Shown piece by piece: positions 43,151-50,762 of a DNA stretch of 64,000 bases (position 1 is its first letter; the number at the start of each line of letters is the position of its first letter). Position numbers and translations under genes: made by a program. The stretch is from a virus. The stretch lies in the IMG/VR virus record IMGVR_UViG_3300031787_000044, positions 25,573 to 89,572 of that record; one strand, 5' to 3'. The notes beneath the pieces are model-generated. The model made no database searches. It was not told where the DNA came from and saw only the letters and a program-made list of their open reading frames with translations.

Positions 43151-43825
43151 ATGAAACTGATTACAGAAACAATCGAAGAAGTTCAAGTTGTCACTGAGGC
43201 AAACGAGAACGAGCCAAAGCAGTACTTCATCGAAGGTATCTTCATGCAGGGCGATATCAAGAATCGCAACGGACGCATATACCCTTCAACAATTCTTGAA
43301 AAAGAAATGATGAGATATGAGGATCAGTTCATCAAGACAAAGAGAGCTCTTGGCGAACTTGGACACCCAGACGGACCGCAGATAAACGGTGATCGTGTCT
43401 CTCACCTCATCACAGATATGAAGCGTGACGGATCGAACTTCGTTGGTAAAGCAAAGATACTTAGCACACCAATGGGTAACATCGTAAAAACTTTTATCGA
43501 TGAAGGTGTAAAGGTTGGTGTATCTACTCGTGGTCTTGGTTCTGTTAAACCAACTAAAGAAGGTATCATGGAAGTTCAGAACGACTTCCATCTTGCTACT
43601 GTAGATATCGTTACGGATCCTTCGGGTCCAAACTGTTTTGTTAACGGAATCATGGAAAATACAGAGTATTTCTACGACATAGTTTCCGGAACTTGGAGAG
43701 CCCAGCAGATGATCGAAGAGGCCGTGAAGGAAGTGAAGAAAACGTATAAGAGAACTGAAAGAAAGATTGACGAAGCGTTTGCTGCTCGTCTCTTTGAAAA
43801 CTTCGTTCGTTCTCTGAAGAAATAA
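43151..43825 (+). CDS. 21: prohead core protease gp21
   Basis: This 224-aa protein has the T4 gp21/herpes-like protease signature. FIEGIFMQGDIKNRNGRIYP is followed by the His in ALGELGHPDGPQI and the Ser in VKVGVSTRGLGSV. gp21 sits in the prohead core and cleaves core and capsid proteins after glutamate in (L/I)-x-E contexts, making room for DNA. Length matches the family. Late promoter and AAAGGAG precede it. Its likely substrates gp22, gp23 and the 771-aa protein flank it. Confidence 0.95.
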   Translation: MKLITETIEEVQVVTEANENEPKQYFIEGIFMQGDIKNRNGRIYPSTILEKEMMRYEDQFIKTKRALGELGHPDGPQINGDRVSHLITDMKRDGSNFVGKAKILSTPMGNIVKTFIDEGVKVGVSTRGLGSVKPTKEGIMEVQNDFHLATVDIVTDPSGPNCFVNGIMENTEYFYDIVSGTWRAQQMIEEAVKEVKKTYKRTERKIDEAFAARLFENFVRSLKK

Positions 43826-43829
43826 GTTT

Positions 43830-43837
43830 TATAAATA
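43830..43837 (+). promoter_or_regulatory. T4-like late promoter for gp22
   Basis: TATAAATA lies 38 nt before the gp22 ATG chosen at 43876. Confidence 0.72.
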
Positions 43838-43875
43838 TGGATATGAAACACGAATCCATTAAAAGGAGAGTAAAT

Positions 43876-44820
43876 ATGTCAAAGTTAGAAGAAAAATTTG
43901 TAAGCGATGACGGTGTCTCTACGGTTCCTGATGCTGTTACACCAGAAGGTGGAGAAGTTAAGGCACGTAGAGGAGACGTAAAGAAAGCTGTCGATCCAAA
44001 GGCAGGTTCTGTTGCAAAGCCTCCAGTTTCCGAGTCAGAAGAAACTGAAGAAGAAGTAATCGAAGAAGAAGTTGTTTCTATTGAAGAATCAATTTCTAGC
44101 ATGTTCGAAGGTATCGATCTTTCAGAAGAATTCAGATCAAAGGTAACGCTCGTATTCGAAGCAGCTGTAAATGAAGCAGCTCAGATTCGTATAAACGAAG
44201 CAACCGCAGCTCTTGAAGAAGAATTCGAACAAAAGCTTACAGAATCCGTTAGCGAAGCTATGGATGAAATCGTAGAGAATCTAGACTCATACCTCGACTA
44301 TGTAGTAGAAGAGTGGATGAAAGAGAACGAAGTTGCTATCGAAGCTGGTATCAAAGTTGAGATGGCTGAGTCCCTAATGAGTGGACTTAAAGAACTATTC
44401 ACTGAGCACAACATCGATATCGACGATGAGACTCTAGATGTAGTTGCTGGCCTAGAAGAGCACAACGCTTCTCTAGCGGATCAGGCAAACGAAGTGATCA
44501 ACGAAAACATCGAGCTTAAGAAGACTATTGTTGCTCTTAAGGCTGATAAAGTTTTTGAAGAAGTTTCAGAAGGACTCACCGTTTCTCAGAAAGAAAGACT
44601 AAGAGTTCTATCAGAAAAGCTTGACGCTGATAACGTCGATGGCTATAAGTCAGATCTTGAAACTCTTAAGGAATCTTTCTTTAAGACTAAGAAATCTCAA
44701 GTGATCAACGAAGAAGCAGAAGAAGTTCTTACTGAAGAAGTGGCAGTTAAAAAGCCAGCATCTTCGTATTCAACCGTCAATGCCATCGTTGAAGCACTAA
44801 ACAAGAAAACTGTTAAGTGA
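43876..44820 (+). CDS. 22: prohead scaffold (core) protein gp22
   Basis: The ATG at 43876 follows AAAAGGAGAG at 43861-43870. An earlier in-frame ATG at 43837 overlaps the late promoter and would lie at or before the transcript start. The 314-aa product is very acidic, with long helices and coiled-coil propensity, as expected of gp22 scaffolds. Examples are ISSMFEGIDLSEEFRSKVTLVFEAAV, ELKKTIVALKADK and a C-terminal TVNAIVEALNKK. The scaffold fills the prohead and is degraded by gp21. Position between gp21 and gp23 is canonical. Confidence 0.92.
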   Translation: MSKLEEKFVSDDGVSTVPDAVTPEGGEVKARRGDVKKAVDPKAGSVAKPPVSESEETEEEVIEEEVVSIEESISSMFEGIDLSEEFRSKVTLVFEAAVNEAAQIRINEATAALEEEFEQKLTESVSEAMDEIVENLDSYLDYVVEEWMKENEVAIEAGIKVEMAESLMSGLKELFTEHNIDIDDETLDVVAGLEEHNASLADQANEVINENIELKKTIVALKADKVFEEVSEGLTVSQKERLRVLSEKLDADNVDGYKSDLETLKESFFKTKKSQVINEEAEEVLTEEVAVKKPASSYSTVNAIVEALNKKTVK

Positions 44821-44832
44821 AAAAAACAAAAT

Positions 44833-44840
44833 TATAAATA
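44833..44840 (+). promoter_or_regulatory. T4-like late promoter for gp23
   Basis: TATAAATA lies 38 nt before the major capsid ATG, with AAAGGAGA as ribosome-binding site. Confidence 0.78.
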
Positions 44841-44878
44841 AAACCAGAAAATAACAACAGCCAAAGGAGAGACAGCAA

Positions 44879-46189
44879 ATGAGTCAATCTAATAGAACTT
44901 TAGTCGAAAAGTGGGGTCCTCTTCTTGAGCACTCTTCATTCTCGCCAATCAAAGACGAGCACAGAAAAGCAGTAACTGCTACTCTACTCGAAAACACAGA
45001 AAAGGCACTTCTTGAGTCCGGCGACCAGTCAATCAACATGACTTCGCTCCTTCAAGAAGCTCCAACCAACTTCGCCGGAACCGGCGGTTTTGGTTCAAGC
45101 GCAGCTACACCACAAGCTGGTTACGACCCAATCCTCATCAGCCTAGTTCGTCGTTCCATGCCAAACCTAATGGCATACGACATTGCTGGTGTTCAGCCAA
45201 TGACCGGCCCAACTGGTCTTATCTTCGCAATGCGTTCTAACTACAACGCAATGTCAGGTAACACCGCAGTAGAAGCTTTCTACGGCGAAGCTGACTCCGA
45301 CTTCTCCGGTACAGGCACAATGGCTGGTACAACCGGTGGCGCTGCTACCGCAAACACCGGTACTGGTATGACCACTGCAGCTGCTGAAGCTCTTGGCGAC
45401 GGAAACGGAACCAACTTCGCACAGATGGCTCTTGCTATCGAAAAAGTTACCGTATCTGCAAAGAGCCGCGCGCTAAAAGCAGAATACACCACTGAACTTG
45501 CACAAGACCTTCGTGCTGTTCATGGTCTTGACGCAGAGTCCGAACTTGCTAACATTCTTCAGTCTGAAATCCTCGCAGAAATCAACCGTGAAGTTGTTCG
45601 CACAATCTATACCTCTGCTGTAACCGGTGCTGCAAACACTGCTGCTGCTGGCGTATTCGACCTTGACGTTGACTCAAACGGCCGTTGGTCAGTTGAGAAG
45701 TTCAAGGGACTTATGTTCCAGATCGAACTTGAAGCTAATGCAATTGCAAAAGCTACTCGTAGAGGCAAGGGTAACATCGTGGTCTGTTCTTCTGACGTAG
45801 CTTCCGCTCTTCAGATGGCAGGTGTCCTCGATTATACACCAGCTCTCAACAGCAACGCTCTTAACGTAGACGATACCGGAAACACCTTCGCCGGTGTTCT
45901 AAACGGTCGCTACAGAGTTTATGTAGATCCATACGCTGGTGCAAACTACATGGTCGTAGGTTACAAGGGTGCATCTGCTTTCGACGCAGGTATCTTCTAC
46001 TGCCCATACGTTCCACTACAGATGTACCGCGCTGTTGGTGAAGACAGCTTCCAGCCAAAGATCGGCTTCAAAACCCGCTACGGCATGGTTGCTAACCCAT
46101 TCGCTTTCGGCCCAACCCGTAGCGAAGGTGCTCTTACTGCAAACAGCAACGTCTACTACAGACGCGTTAGAGTATCTAACCTATTCTAA
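44879..46189 (+). CDS. 23: major capsid protein gp23
   Basis: This 436-aa protein begins SQSNRTLVEKWGPLLEH and has the conserved DPILISLVRRSMPNLMAYDIAGVQPMTGPTGLIFAMRS block. The end is FGPTRSEGALTANSNVYYRRVRVSNLF. A likely gp21 cleavage site is LLQE-APTNF, which would remove the first 60 residues during maturation. Codons are more uniform and C-ending than in neighbours, as expected for the most abundant virion protein. Two back-to-back terminators follow immediately. No separate gp24 vertex gene is seen in the window. Confidence 0.97.
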   Translation: MSQSNRTLVEKWGPLLEHSSFSPIKDEHRKAVTATLLENTEKALLESGDQSINMTSLLQEAPTNFAGTGGFGSSAATPQAGYDPILISLVRRSMPNLMAYDIAGVQPMTGPTGLIFAMRSNYNAMSGNTAVEAFYGEADSDFSGTGTMAGTTGGAATANTGTGMTTAAAEALGDGNGTNFAQMALAIEKVTVSAKSRALKAEYTTELAQDLRAVHGLDAESELANILQSEILAEINREVVRTIYTSAVTGAANTAAAGVFDLDVDSNGRWSVEKFKGLMFQIELEANAIAKATRRGKGNIVVCSSDVASALQMAGVLDYTPALNSNALNVDDTGNTFAGVLNGRYRVYVDPYAGANYMVVGYKGASAFDAGIFYCPYVPLQMYRAVGEDSFQPKIGFKTRYGMVANPFAFGPTRSEGALTANSNVYYRRVRVSNLF

Positions 46190-46216
46190 TATAAAAGAGG
46201 CCGGAAACAACCGGCC
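46190..46216 (-). terminator. rho-independent terminator for minus-strand operon
   Basis: On the minus strand GGCCGG, a 6-nt loop and CCGGCC (46216-46199) are followed by TCTTTTATA. It would end leftward transcription just before gp23. Confidence 0.7.
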
Positions 46217-46229
46217 CCTTCTAAAGCTT

Positions 46230-46256
46230 GGGTGGATCTTCGGATCCACCCTTTTT
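46230..46256 (+). terminator. rho-independent terminator after gp23
   Basis: A 9-bp stem GGGTGGATC/GATCCACCC closes a TTCG tetraloop and is followed by TTTTT. The T-run overlaps the stop codon of the convergent methyltransferase gene. Confidence 0.88.
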
Positions 46257-46890
46257 ATTTAATAGAAGTACGCTTAAAGATGATCGCGCCGTCGATCCAA
46301 CGCTGCTCTTCAAAGCCAATAGCTTTTAGAGCATCAGGAACTAGAGAAACATCTCCCCAGTTAATATCGTCAGCGATACAGTAACCACCGAGTTTAACTT
46401 GGCGCGCGTACTTTTCTACGTCACGAATTGCTTGTACCGTATGTTGACCATCGATGTACAGGAAGTCGATATCATAGATCACAGGCGCATCATCGCTAGC
46501 CTTTCGAATGATCTCTACATATTCAGAACAACCGTTTTCTTCGATCAAAGTAGTAAAGACTTCATAGATCCAAGGCATGTTAACCTTAGTCCAGAACTCG
46601 TAATGCTCGCCATCATATCCCTTTGTAGCTTCTCCGTTATCCCAGGGATCGATCGCGTAGACCTTTCCAGAGTTCATTCGCTTAAGCTCTAGAGCTACTG
46701 GAATGACACTCTTTCCGCCATAGACGCCGATCTCTACGCAAATTGGATCATTAACTCGTGTAAAGATATCATCAATGCAGTCGATAATACATCCTGCTTT
46801 ATCTAGCGAACACCATCCCCATACTCCGTATCGGCTATCGAAGTCGGGATAGATCTTTTCAATAGCTCGTTTGCTTTGTTCCTTGCTCAT
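46255..46890 (-). CDS. class I SAM-dependent methyltransferase (Methyltransf_24-like)
   Basis: This 211-aa protein has motif I ICVEIGVYGGKSVIP (50-64), an acidic AIDPWDNGEA (79-88), and IDFLYIDGQHTVQAIRDVEKY (141-161), which is the hallmark of Methyltransf_24. These enzymes often methylate sugars or small metabolites. Its ATG overlaps the stop of the GapR-like gene (TAATG). It is last in the leftward operon starting at 48418, and so is probably expressed early, unlike the late methyltransferases at 16141 and 26506. The substrate is unknown. Confidence 0.8.
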   Translation of the reverse strand: MSKEQSKRAIEKIYPDFDSRYGVWGWCSLDKAGCIIDCIDDIFTRVNDPICVEIGVYGGKSVIPVALELKRMNSGKVYAIDPWDNGEATKGYDGEHYEFWTKVNMPWIYEVFTTLIEENGCSEYVEIIRKASDDAPVIYDIDFLYIDGQHTVQAIRDVEKYARQVKLGGYCIADDINWGDVSLVPDALKAIGFEEQRWIDGAIIFKRTSIK

Positions 46891-47135
46891 TAAGCCATGC
46901 CCAACGCGGACTTGTACATCTCAAGAACAGCTTCTTCTTCGGCGATTGCATCGGCCTTGCGCTTACGAATAGCAATAATCTTCTTCATTACCTTGGTGTC
47001 GTATCCACGACCCTTAGCTTCTGCCATGACTTCTTTCTGAGAACTAGTCACGTCTTTCTTTTCTTCTTCGAGGCGTTCGTAGCGCTCGATGAACTGACGA
47101 AGTTCTTCTGCGGTTACGTTATATGCGTCATTCAT
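46890..47135 (-). CDS. DUF2312/GapR-like DNA-binding protein
   Basis: This 81-aa protein closely follows the DUF2312 (UPF0335, GapR) pattern: AEELRQFIERYERLEEEKKDV, KEVMAEAKGRGYDTKVMKKIIAIRKRK, and a C-terminal EEEAVLEMYKSALGM. GapR of Caulobacter is a nucleoid protein that encircles overtwisted DNA and assists topoisomerases during replication. The family is essentially alphaproteobacterial with phage relatives. A strong AGGAGA precedes the ATG. The phage copy could help replication fork progress or interfere with host chromosome organisation; this is an inference. Confidence 0.88.
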   Translation of the reverse strand: MNDAYNVTAEELRQFIERYERLEEEKKDVTSSQKEVMAEAKGRGYDTKVMKKIIAIRKRKADAIAEEEAVLEMYKSALGMA

Positions 47136-47156
47136 AGTATATTCTCCTGTGTTATG

Positions 47157-47243
47157 TTAAAGTAAGTATAGGCTCATACCAAGCGGTACACCTACAATCA
47201 AAATCATTACGATAAAAAGTGAAAGTCCTAGACCTTTAAACAT
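47157..47243 (-). CDS. 28-aa single-membrane-span peptide
   Basis: An ATG at 47243 with AAGGAG 11 nt upstream opens a 28-codon frame. The peptide is almost one hydrophobic helix (LGLSLFIVMILIVGVPLGMSLYLL) after a short MFKG start. It overlaps the end of the 51-aa gene by 16 bases. Such peptides in phage early operons may act on host membranes or as holin-like or exclusion factors. No specific function can be assigned, but gene spacing and ribosome-binding site support it. Confidence 0.5.
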   Translation of the reverse strand: MFKGLGLSLFIVMILIVGVPLGMSLYLL

Positions 47244-47383
47244 TTTCGCAGCTCAGCTCCTTCAAAATTGCTCATCTTCAAATATTTTTCCAAGACTGCG
47301 TTGCTAGGATCGAGTCGCAAGATTTCTTTTGCGAACTGCTCGATCATATCATAGTCCAACTGGGTTTTGATGTGTTTTCCCAT
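47228..47383 (-). CDS. 51-aa small hypothetical protein
   Basis: The ATG at 47383 (AGGTGG 8 nt upstream) is chosen over upstream codons that overlap the DUF932 gene. The peptide (MGKHIKTQLDYDMIEQFAKEI.. onward) is charged and helical, with no signal sequence. It lies between DUF932 and the membrane peptide in one operon. The family is not recognised. Confidence 0.55.
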   Translation of the reverse strand: MGKHIKTQLDYDMIEQFAKEILRLDPSNAVLEKYLKMSNFEGAELRKCLKV

Positions 47384-47423
47384 TACAGATCCACCTATTA
47401 TATATTGTGTAAAGAGAGGCAGC

Positions 47424-48380
47424 TTACGCTGCCTCTGCCATCTCAACTGCGAGATTGAGAGCATCAACCTTTCGCTTTGCGTTAACGCCGAACCAAGCCG
47501 ACGAAAGGCGAGTGTCGTTGGAACGACCGAGTTCGTGGTCAGTCATGTAGGTAACTGCGTTGAACATCTGCCAGAACGAACCCTTTTTGAACTCTGCACC
47601 GGGCTGGCTTTCGACAACTTCGAGAGCGCGTTCGGCGGTCGGCGACAGAAGTTTGCCTTCTTTGGTGGACTCACCGAAGATCTGACCGAAGTACTTCTCG
47701 AGGTCTTTCTGACCGTACTGCTTCGAACCAAGAAGTTCTGCAGCCGATTTAAAGGTTTCAACCTTACGGTGAGACAGACCGAGCAGTTCTTTAACGCGGT
47801 TGGCGTCGAAGACGGAACGGTGGTTCACGCGAACAGCAGCCTGGCCGCTTTCAGCAAGCGCGACAGTAAGAGTGTTGTTGCAGACGACGCGCTCAAGAAC
47901 GAAGCGAACGTCGATCGACTTGCCGTACTGATGAGGGTTGGAGAAGAGGAGGTAACCTTTAACCTCATCACCACCGAACAGAGTGAAACCGTCGCGAACG
48001 TCTGCGAGAGCCCAGATGATACGACCGTCGCGAAGCGAACCAGCAGTATCCATTACCATATCGCCTTTGGAGACGAAGTCAGCAAAGAACTCAAAAGCTT
48101 CGGAGTTCTGCACAGGGTTCCAACCAGGACCGACTTGAGTCAAGATCTTGCCATCGGTTTCGCGGATCAGCGACTGCTGCCCGGTCGGAATGCGATTGCC
48201 GTTGAACTCGATAAAGGAGTCAACCTTCTGAACGTTCCAGTTGAGACCGGCAGCATTCATCATTTCGGAGGGAGTCATATCGTCGCCAACCGGAGTACCG
48301 AGGCCATGCCACGGTTTACCTTTCGACGAGCGGTAAGCCATCTGAGCAACGCCGTCGATCATTTCAATCATATGAGCCAT
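47424..48380 (-). CDS. DUF932 phage/plasmid-like protein (TIGR03299 type)
   Basis: This 318-aa protein has the DUF932 layout: PWHGLGTPVGDDMTPSEMMNAAGL near residue 23, and a central GDMVMDTAGSLRDGRIIWALADV. RFVLERVVCNNTLTVAL and VNHRSVFDANRVKE follow, with a C-terminal WQMFNAVTYMTDHEL. Such proteins are widespread in phages and plasmids and are of unknown function, sometimes linked to recombination or anti-restriction neighbourhoods. Its base composition is visibly richer in G and C than neighbouring genes, so it may be a recent acquisition. It is the first gene behind the promoter at 48418-48446. Confidence 0.85.
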   Translation of the reverse strand: MAHMIEMIDGVAQMAYRSSKGKPWHGLGTPVGDDMTPSEMMNAAGLNWNVQKVDSFIEFNGNRIPTGQQSLIRETDGKILTQVGPGWNPVQNSEAFEFFADFVSKGDMVMDTAGSLRDGRIIWALADVRDGFTLFGGDEVKGYLLFSNPHQYGKSIDVRFVLERVVCNNTLTVALAESGQAAVRVNHRSVFDANRVKELLGLSHRKVETFKSAAELLGSKQYGQKDLEKYFGQIFGESTKEGKLLSPTAERALEVVESQPGAEFKKGSFWQMFNAVTYMTDHELGRSNDTRLSSAWFGVNAKRKVDALNLAVEMAEAA

Positions 48381-48417
48381 TCTGTAGACCTTTTCAGTTT
48401 TCGTTTCCTATATTGTT

Positions 48418-48446
48418 AGAATACACTGATTCTAAACGAATGTCAA
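48418..48446 (-). promoter_or_regulatory. sigma70-like early promoter with shared 22-bp box
   Basis: On the minus strand TTGACA (48446-48441) and TATTCT (48423-48418) are 17 nt apart. It lies 38 nt before the DUF932 ATG. Bases 48425-48446 are identical to those of two other promoters (50723-50744 and 51129-51150). Confidence 0.8.
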
Positions 48447-48454
48447 CCATTATC

Positions 48455-48754
48455 TTAGTGAATAAGTGTAGAAGTCATTGGGAGCGCGTCCATCATCTTA
48501 TGTGTATACCGATGGTATCCATTCTTAATGAGATAGATAGCGTCTATATATTCGCCCTTCGTCTCTACTGGAACTATATTCCAATCACCGCGATCTCTTC
48601 CTAAGTATTCGTCTATGTAGTCGTTTGCTTCCTCTTTCGTATCAAAAGCAATCGCTTTCGAAAGACCAAGAACATCATTCTTGGCAAAGATGCCAAACTT
48701 CTGAAAGGCACCAAGAAAGAAGCCAAGTTCTTCTTCAGCGATTGCGTACTTCAT
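48455..48754 (-). CDS. 99-aa hypothetical protein
   Basis: This protein (MKYAIAEEELGFFLGAFQKF.. onward) is a small mixed alpha-beta protein. FDTKEEANDYIDEYLG in the middle resembles short phage domains of unknown role. It has no signal peptide or membrane segment. It overlaps the preceding beta-helix gene by 20 bases and ends just before the DUF932 promoter, so it is the last gene of its unit. Confidence 0.6.
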   Translation of the reverse strand: MKYAIAEEELGFFLGAFQKFGIFAKNDVLGLSKAIAFDTKEEANDYIDEYLGRDRGDWNIVPVETKGEYIDAIYLIKNGYHRYTHKMMDALPMTSTLIH

Positions 48755-49274
48755 GATCTTCGCTTTCTTCTATGAAGAGATTAAAGTGAACTTCTGCAAT
48801 ACTGCTAACTATCTCGTGAATACGATTCGCAGTCTTAGTAGGATACCCATTTACACGAATGATCGGTGCTGCTCGCTTCCACTGTTCCTTATCAAACATG
48901 TGACAGCCCATAGTGATATGTTCGTCGGTAATAATCACCTTATGATCGAAGCCTAGAACGACCTTTGGAGGAACCGAAACCTTCGCCTTTTCAAAGATGA
49001 CGATTCCATACCTTACTTCAGCCTTTCCATATACTTCAACGTCATCCTCAAGAGTAACGCCATCAGATATGTACGCATTTCCGTAAACTCTTACGCGATT
49101 GAGTATCTTAGAACCATTCATAACCATAGCATTTCCGCCAACTTCTGCTTGAGGATCTACTATACTATCGTCTGACACCGTCGCGGTATTCGCAACTATG
49201 CCTCCGCCGTTCTTATGATGATGAGATGGAACAGGGCCGTTTCCATCTCTAAAGTCGTGTAAAAATGTTTCCAT
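48735..49274 (-). CDS. left-handed beta-helix (hexapeptide-repeat-like) protein
   Basis: This 179-aa protein has a run of short repeats (VANTATVSDDSIVDPQAEVG, VRVYGNAYISDGVTLEDDVEVYGKAEV) like the left-handed beta-helix of hexapeptide acyltransferases. A His-rich start (PVPSHHHKNGGG) and a C-terminal alpha/beta tail follow. It lacks an obvious acyl-CoA site, and its N-terminal HDFRDGNGPVPSHHH pattern is seen in phage proteins of unknown function. It overlaps the next upstream gene by one base. Catalysis is not supported; it may be a trimeric binding or scaffold protein. Confidence 0.65.
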   Translation of the reverse strand: METFLHDFRDGNGPVPSHHHKNGGGIVANTATVSDDSIVDPQAEVGGNAMVMNGSKILNRVRVYGNAYISDGVTLEDDVEVYGKAEVRYGIVIFEKAKVSVPPKVVLGFDHKVIITDEHITMGCHMFDKEQWKRAAPIIRVNGYPTKTANRIHEIVSSIAEVHFNLFIEESEDHEVRNR

Positions 49275-49831
49275 TAAGTAGTTACCTCAAACCATTCTGG
49301 GATATCGCGTTTTGTCCACACCATCTTAAAACGATGTTGCTTTGTCTGATAAAACTTACGATAAGATCCCACTACGTCGTTTGGATCCATACACTCTGGG
49401 TTAGCCTTCATAGCGAGTGGCTGCTGTGTTAGATAACCGATAGGAATGTTTTTTGGAAGACTGTAGAGCGCTTCTCTTAGGAGTTTATCGGTGCCGTGAA
49501 CTTTACCATAACGATATTTATACTCGTCACAGAGAGCAGCGAAGTGTACCCAATGCCACGTATAGTTGTTGTTTGACTTCGTAGTCCATACGGTACAAGG
49601 ATGGTTCATATGCACCGCTTTGTAGAAGATGTTTTCGCGCTCGTCTGGCATTGTCCAGTATTTAACGGTGGTCTTACCTGACTTTGAGGCTCTCCTCTCT
49701 AGAGTGCCATCGAGCATTCTATGGGCAGTGGAAAGCATCTGAGCAGATTCCACAATCATTTTAACCACATGCTTATCGCATTGCAGTTGCGCAGCTTTTA
49801 CTGGGTCTTTATTAAGAACGAATAGATTCAT
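49274..49831 (-). CDS. conserved phage protein, unknown function
   Basis: The ATG at 49831 gives a 185-aa protein beginning MNLFVLNKDPVKAAQLQCDKHV. This opening is shared by many phage proteins without assigned function. A longer frame back to 49891 would run into the promoter at 49873-49901. It is rich in His and Trp (NHPCTVWTTKSNNNYTWHWVH), with several Cys and His that could bind metal. The C-terminus is KHRFKMVWTKRDIPEWF. A DNA-repair role has been suggested for distant relatives, but I see no diagnostic motif. Confidence 0.65.
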   Translation of the reverse strand: MNLFVLNKDPVKAAQLQCDKHVVKMIVESAQMLSTAHRMLDGTLERRASKSGKTTVKYWTMPDERENIFYKAVHMNHPCTVWTTKSNNNYTWHWVHFAALCDEYKYRYGKVHGTDKLLREALYSLPKNIPIGYLTQQPLAMKANPECMDPNDVVGSYRKFYQTKQHRFKMVWTKRDIPEWFEVTT

Positions 49832-50028
49832 TTGCGATATGTTTGTCCTACACCTAGAATACCTAATTCTACAGATATAATATGGTTGCACTTATATGTC
49901 AACCTTTTCTTACACGTACAGGATAGTCCATCTTCGTGCATCTCTACATGACAGCCGCGAAACGGCCATGTAGTTCCGACGAGATAATTACCCTTTGTGT
50001 TGATTGCTCTGTGTTGAAAGAAAGTCAT
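49828..50028 (-). CDS. 66-aa SWIM-zinc-finger-like small protein
   Basis: This short protein contains CTCKKRLTYKCNH, which fits the SWIM zinc-finger pattern CxCx(n)CxH with n = 7. SWIM domains bind DNA or protein in prokaryotes and eukaryotes. The ATG is 3 nt after the lipoprotein-gene stop. The downstream end overlaps the start of the 185-aa gene by 4 bases, and an additional promoter lies inside its last third. No other domain is present; function is unproven. Confidence 0.6.
   Translation of the reverse strand: MTFFQHRAINTKGNYLVGTTWPFRGCHVEMHEDGLSCTCKKRLTYKCNHIISVELGILGVGQTYRK
49873..49901 (-). promoter_or_regulatory. sigma70-like promoter inside SWIM-like gene
   Basis: Minus-strand TTGACA (49901-49896) and TATATC (49878-49873) are 17 nt apart. 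It lies 42 nt before the ATG at 49831 and would give the 185-aa gene and followers their own start. It lacks the shared 22-bp box. Confidence 0.6.
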
Positions 50029-50031
50029 GTC

Positions 50032-50226
50032 TTACTCGAACTCGCAGACAAGTTCCTCGTAGTAGTAGCAGTCATCAACATATTCAGGATCGTACTGCTT
50101 TTCGTGAGCTTGCTGAGTGTGATACTGATGACGAGCAAAATCACTCTCTGCTTCCAAATGAGCTTGGAGTTCGCTGTCAACAGTTGCGCATGCTGAAAGA
50201 GCTACGAGGATAACAAGATATTTCAT
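50032..50226 (-). CDS. small lipoprotein
   Basis: This 64-aa protein has a short hydrophobic leader and a lipobox, LVALSAC, with the lipidated Cys at residue 13. The mature part is acidic, with Tyr-rich VDDCYYYEELVCEF near the end. It is expected to anchor in the inner leaflet of the outer membrane or in the inner membrane. Small phage lipoproteins act as outer-membrane spanins or superinfection-exclusion factors; early expression here favours the latter, but that is only inference. Confidence 0.65.
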   Translation of the reverse strand: MKYLVILVALSACATVDSELQAHLEAESDFARHQYHTQQAHEKQYDPEYVDDCYYYEELVCEFE

Positions 50227-50456
50227 AGAGGCTGTCCTTCTCCAACGCCATCTTCAATTTCTTTTGCCCAAGCAAGAATGCGAGCATCAGACTCTTTCTG
50301 CTCGAGTTCTTCTTCAATACTCCAGGAGCGAACTACTGCCCACTCTCCAGAGTTAGTCAGATCGCCGTGAATCTTGCGAGACACTTTTTCAGAGACCGGT
50401 CCATAGCGAAAGAACTGAGCGTCTTCACCAAATGTTCTAGCTTCAACCATCCACAT
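50223..50456 (-). CDS. 77-aa hypothetical protein
   Basis: This acidic protein (MWMVEARTFGEDAQFFRYGP.. onward) overlaps the lipoprotein gene by four bases and follows the 76-aa gene by 2 nt. It has a Trp-containing start and a Glu-rich helical end, with no signal or membrane segment. The family is not recognised; tight operon packing supports it. Confidence 0.55.
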   Translation of the reverse strand: MWMVEARTFGEDAQFFRYGPVSEKVSRKIHGDLTNSGEWAVVRSWSIEEELEQKESDARILAWAKEIEDGVGEGQPL

Positions 50457-50458
50457 TT

Positions 50459-50689
50459 TTAAATCTCCTGGATCGTGGCAGACATATGTTCTTGGTCAAT
50501 GTCGCCAAGAACTTGAGAGACGAGTTCCTCAAGACAATCTTTACTATCAGAAGAGAATTGATAGAGAGGATTTCCGCCGGCAGGGCCATACTCAGCAATA
50601 AGTTCAGCAGTGCAACCGTGTTCAGTTGCGAACTGATGGACTGACTCTTGAGAGGCTTCGGCGGAGATGTCAAGTTCAGCGATGTACAT
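50459..50689 (-). CDS. 76-aa hypothetical protein
   Basis: This small acidic protein (MYIAELDISAEASQESVHQF.. onward) has a ferredoxin-like alternation of strand and helix. It is the first gene behind the promoter at 50716-50744, with AAGGATCC upstream of the ATG. A competing frame on the same strand gives a Leu/Ser-rich product and is rejected. Function is unknown. Confidence 0.6.
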   Translation of the reverse strand: MYIAELDISAEASQESVHQFATEHGCTAELIAEYGPAGGNPLYQFSSDSKDCLEELVSQVLGDIDQEHMSATIQEI

Positions 50690-50715
50690 AGTGGATCCTT
50701 TCGTTTGATATAAAC

Positions 50716-50744
50716 AGTTTATACTGATTCTAAACGAATGTCAA
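50716..50744 (-). promoter_or_regulatory. sigma70-like early promoter with shared 22-bp box
   Basis: Minus-strand TTGACA at 50744-50739 is followed by TATAAA after 15 nt or TAAACT after 17 nt. Bases 50723-50744 form the shared box. It lies 27-29 nt before the ATG at 50689. Confidence 0.75.
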
Positions 50745-50762
50745 TAGACTTAGCACACTTTT

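Noticed and set aside
47367-48419. 350-codon plus-strand open frame opposite DUF932
   Set aside because: It is antisense to a well-supported family gene and reflects that gene's codon composition; no ribosome-binding site or family match is seen.
49515-49522. Minus-strand TATAAATA inside the 185-aa gene
   Set aside because: No start codon follows at the right distance on the minus strand.
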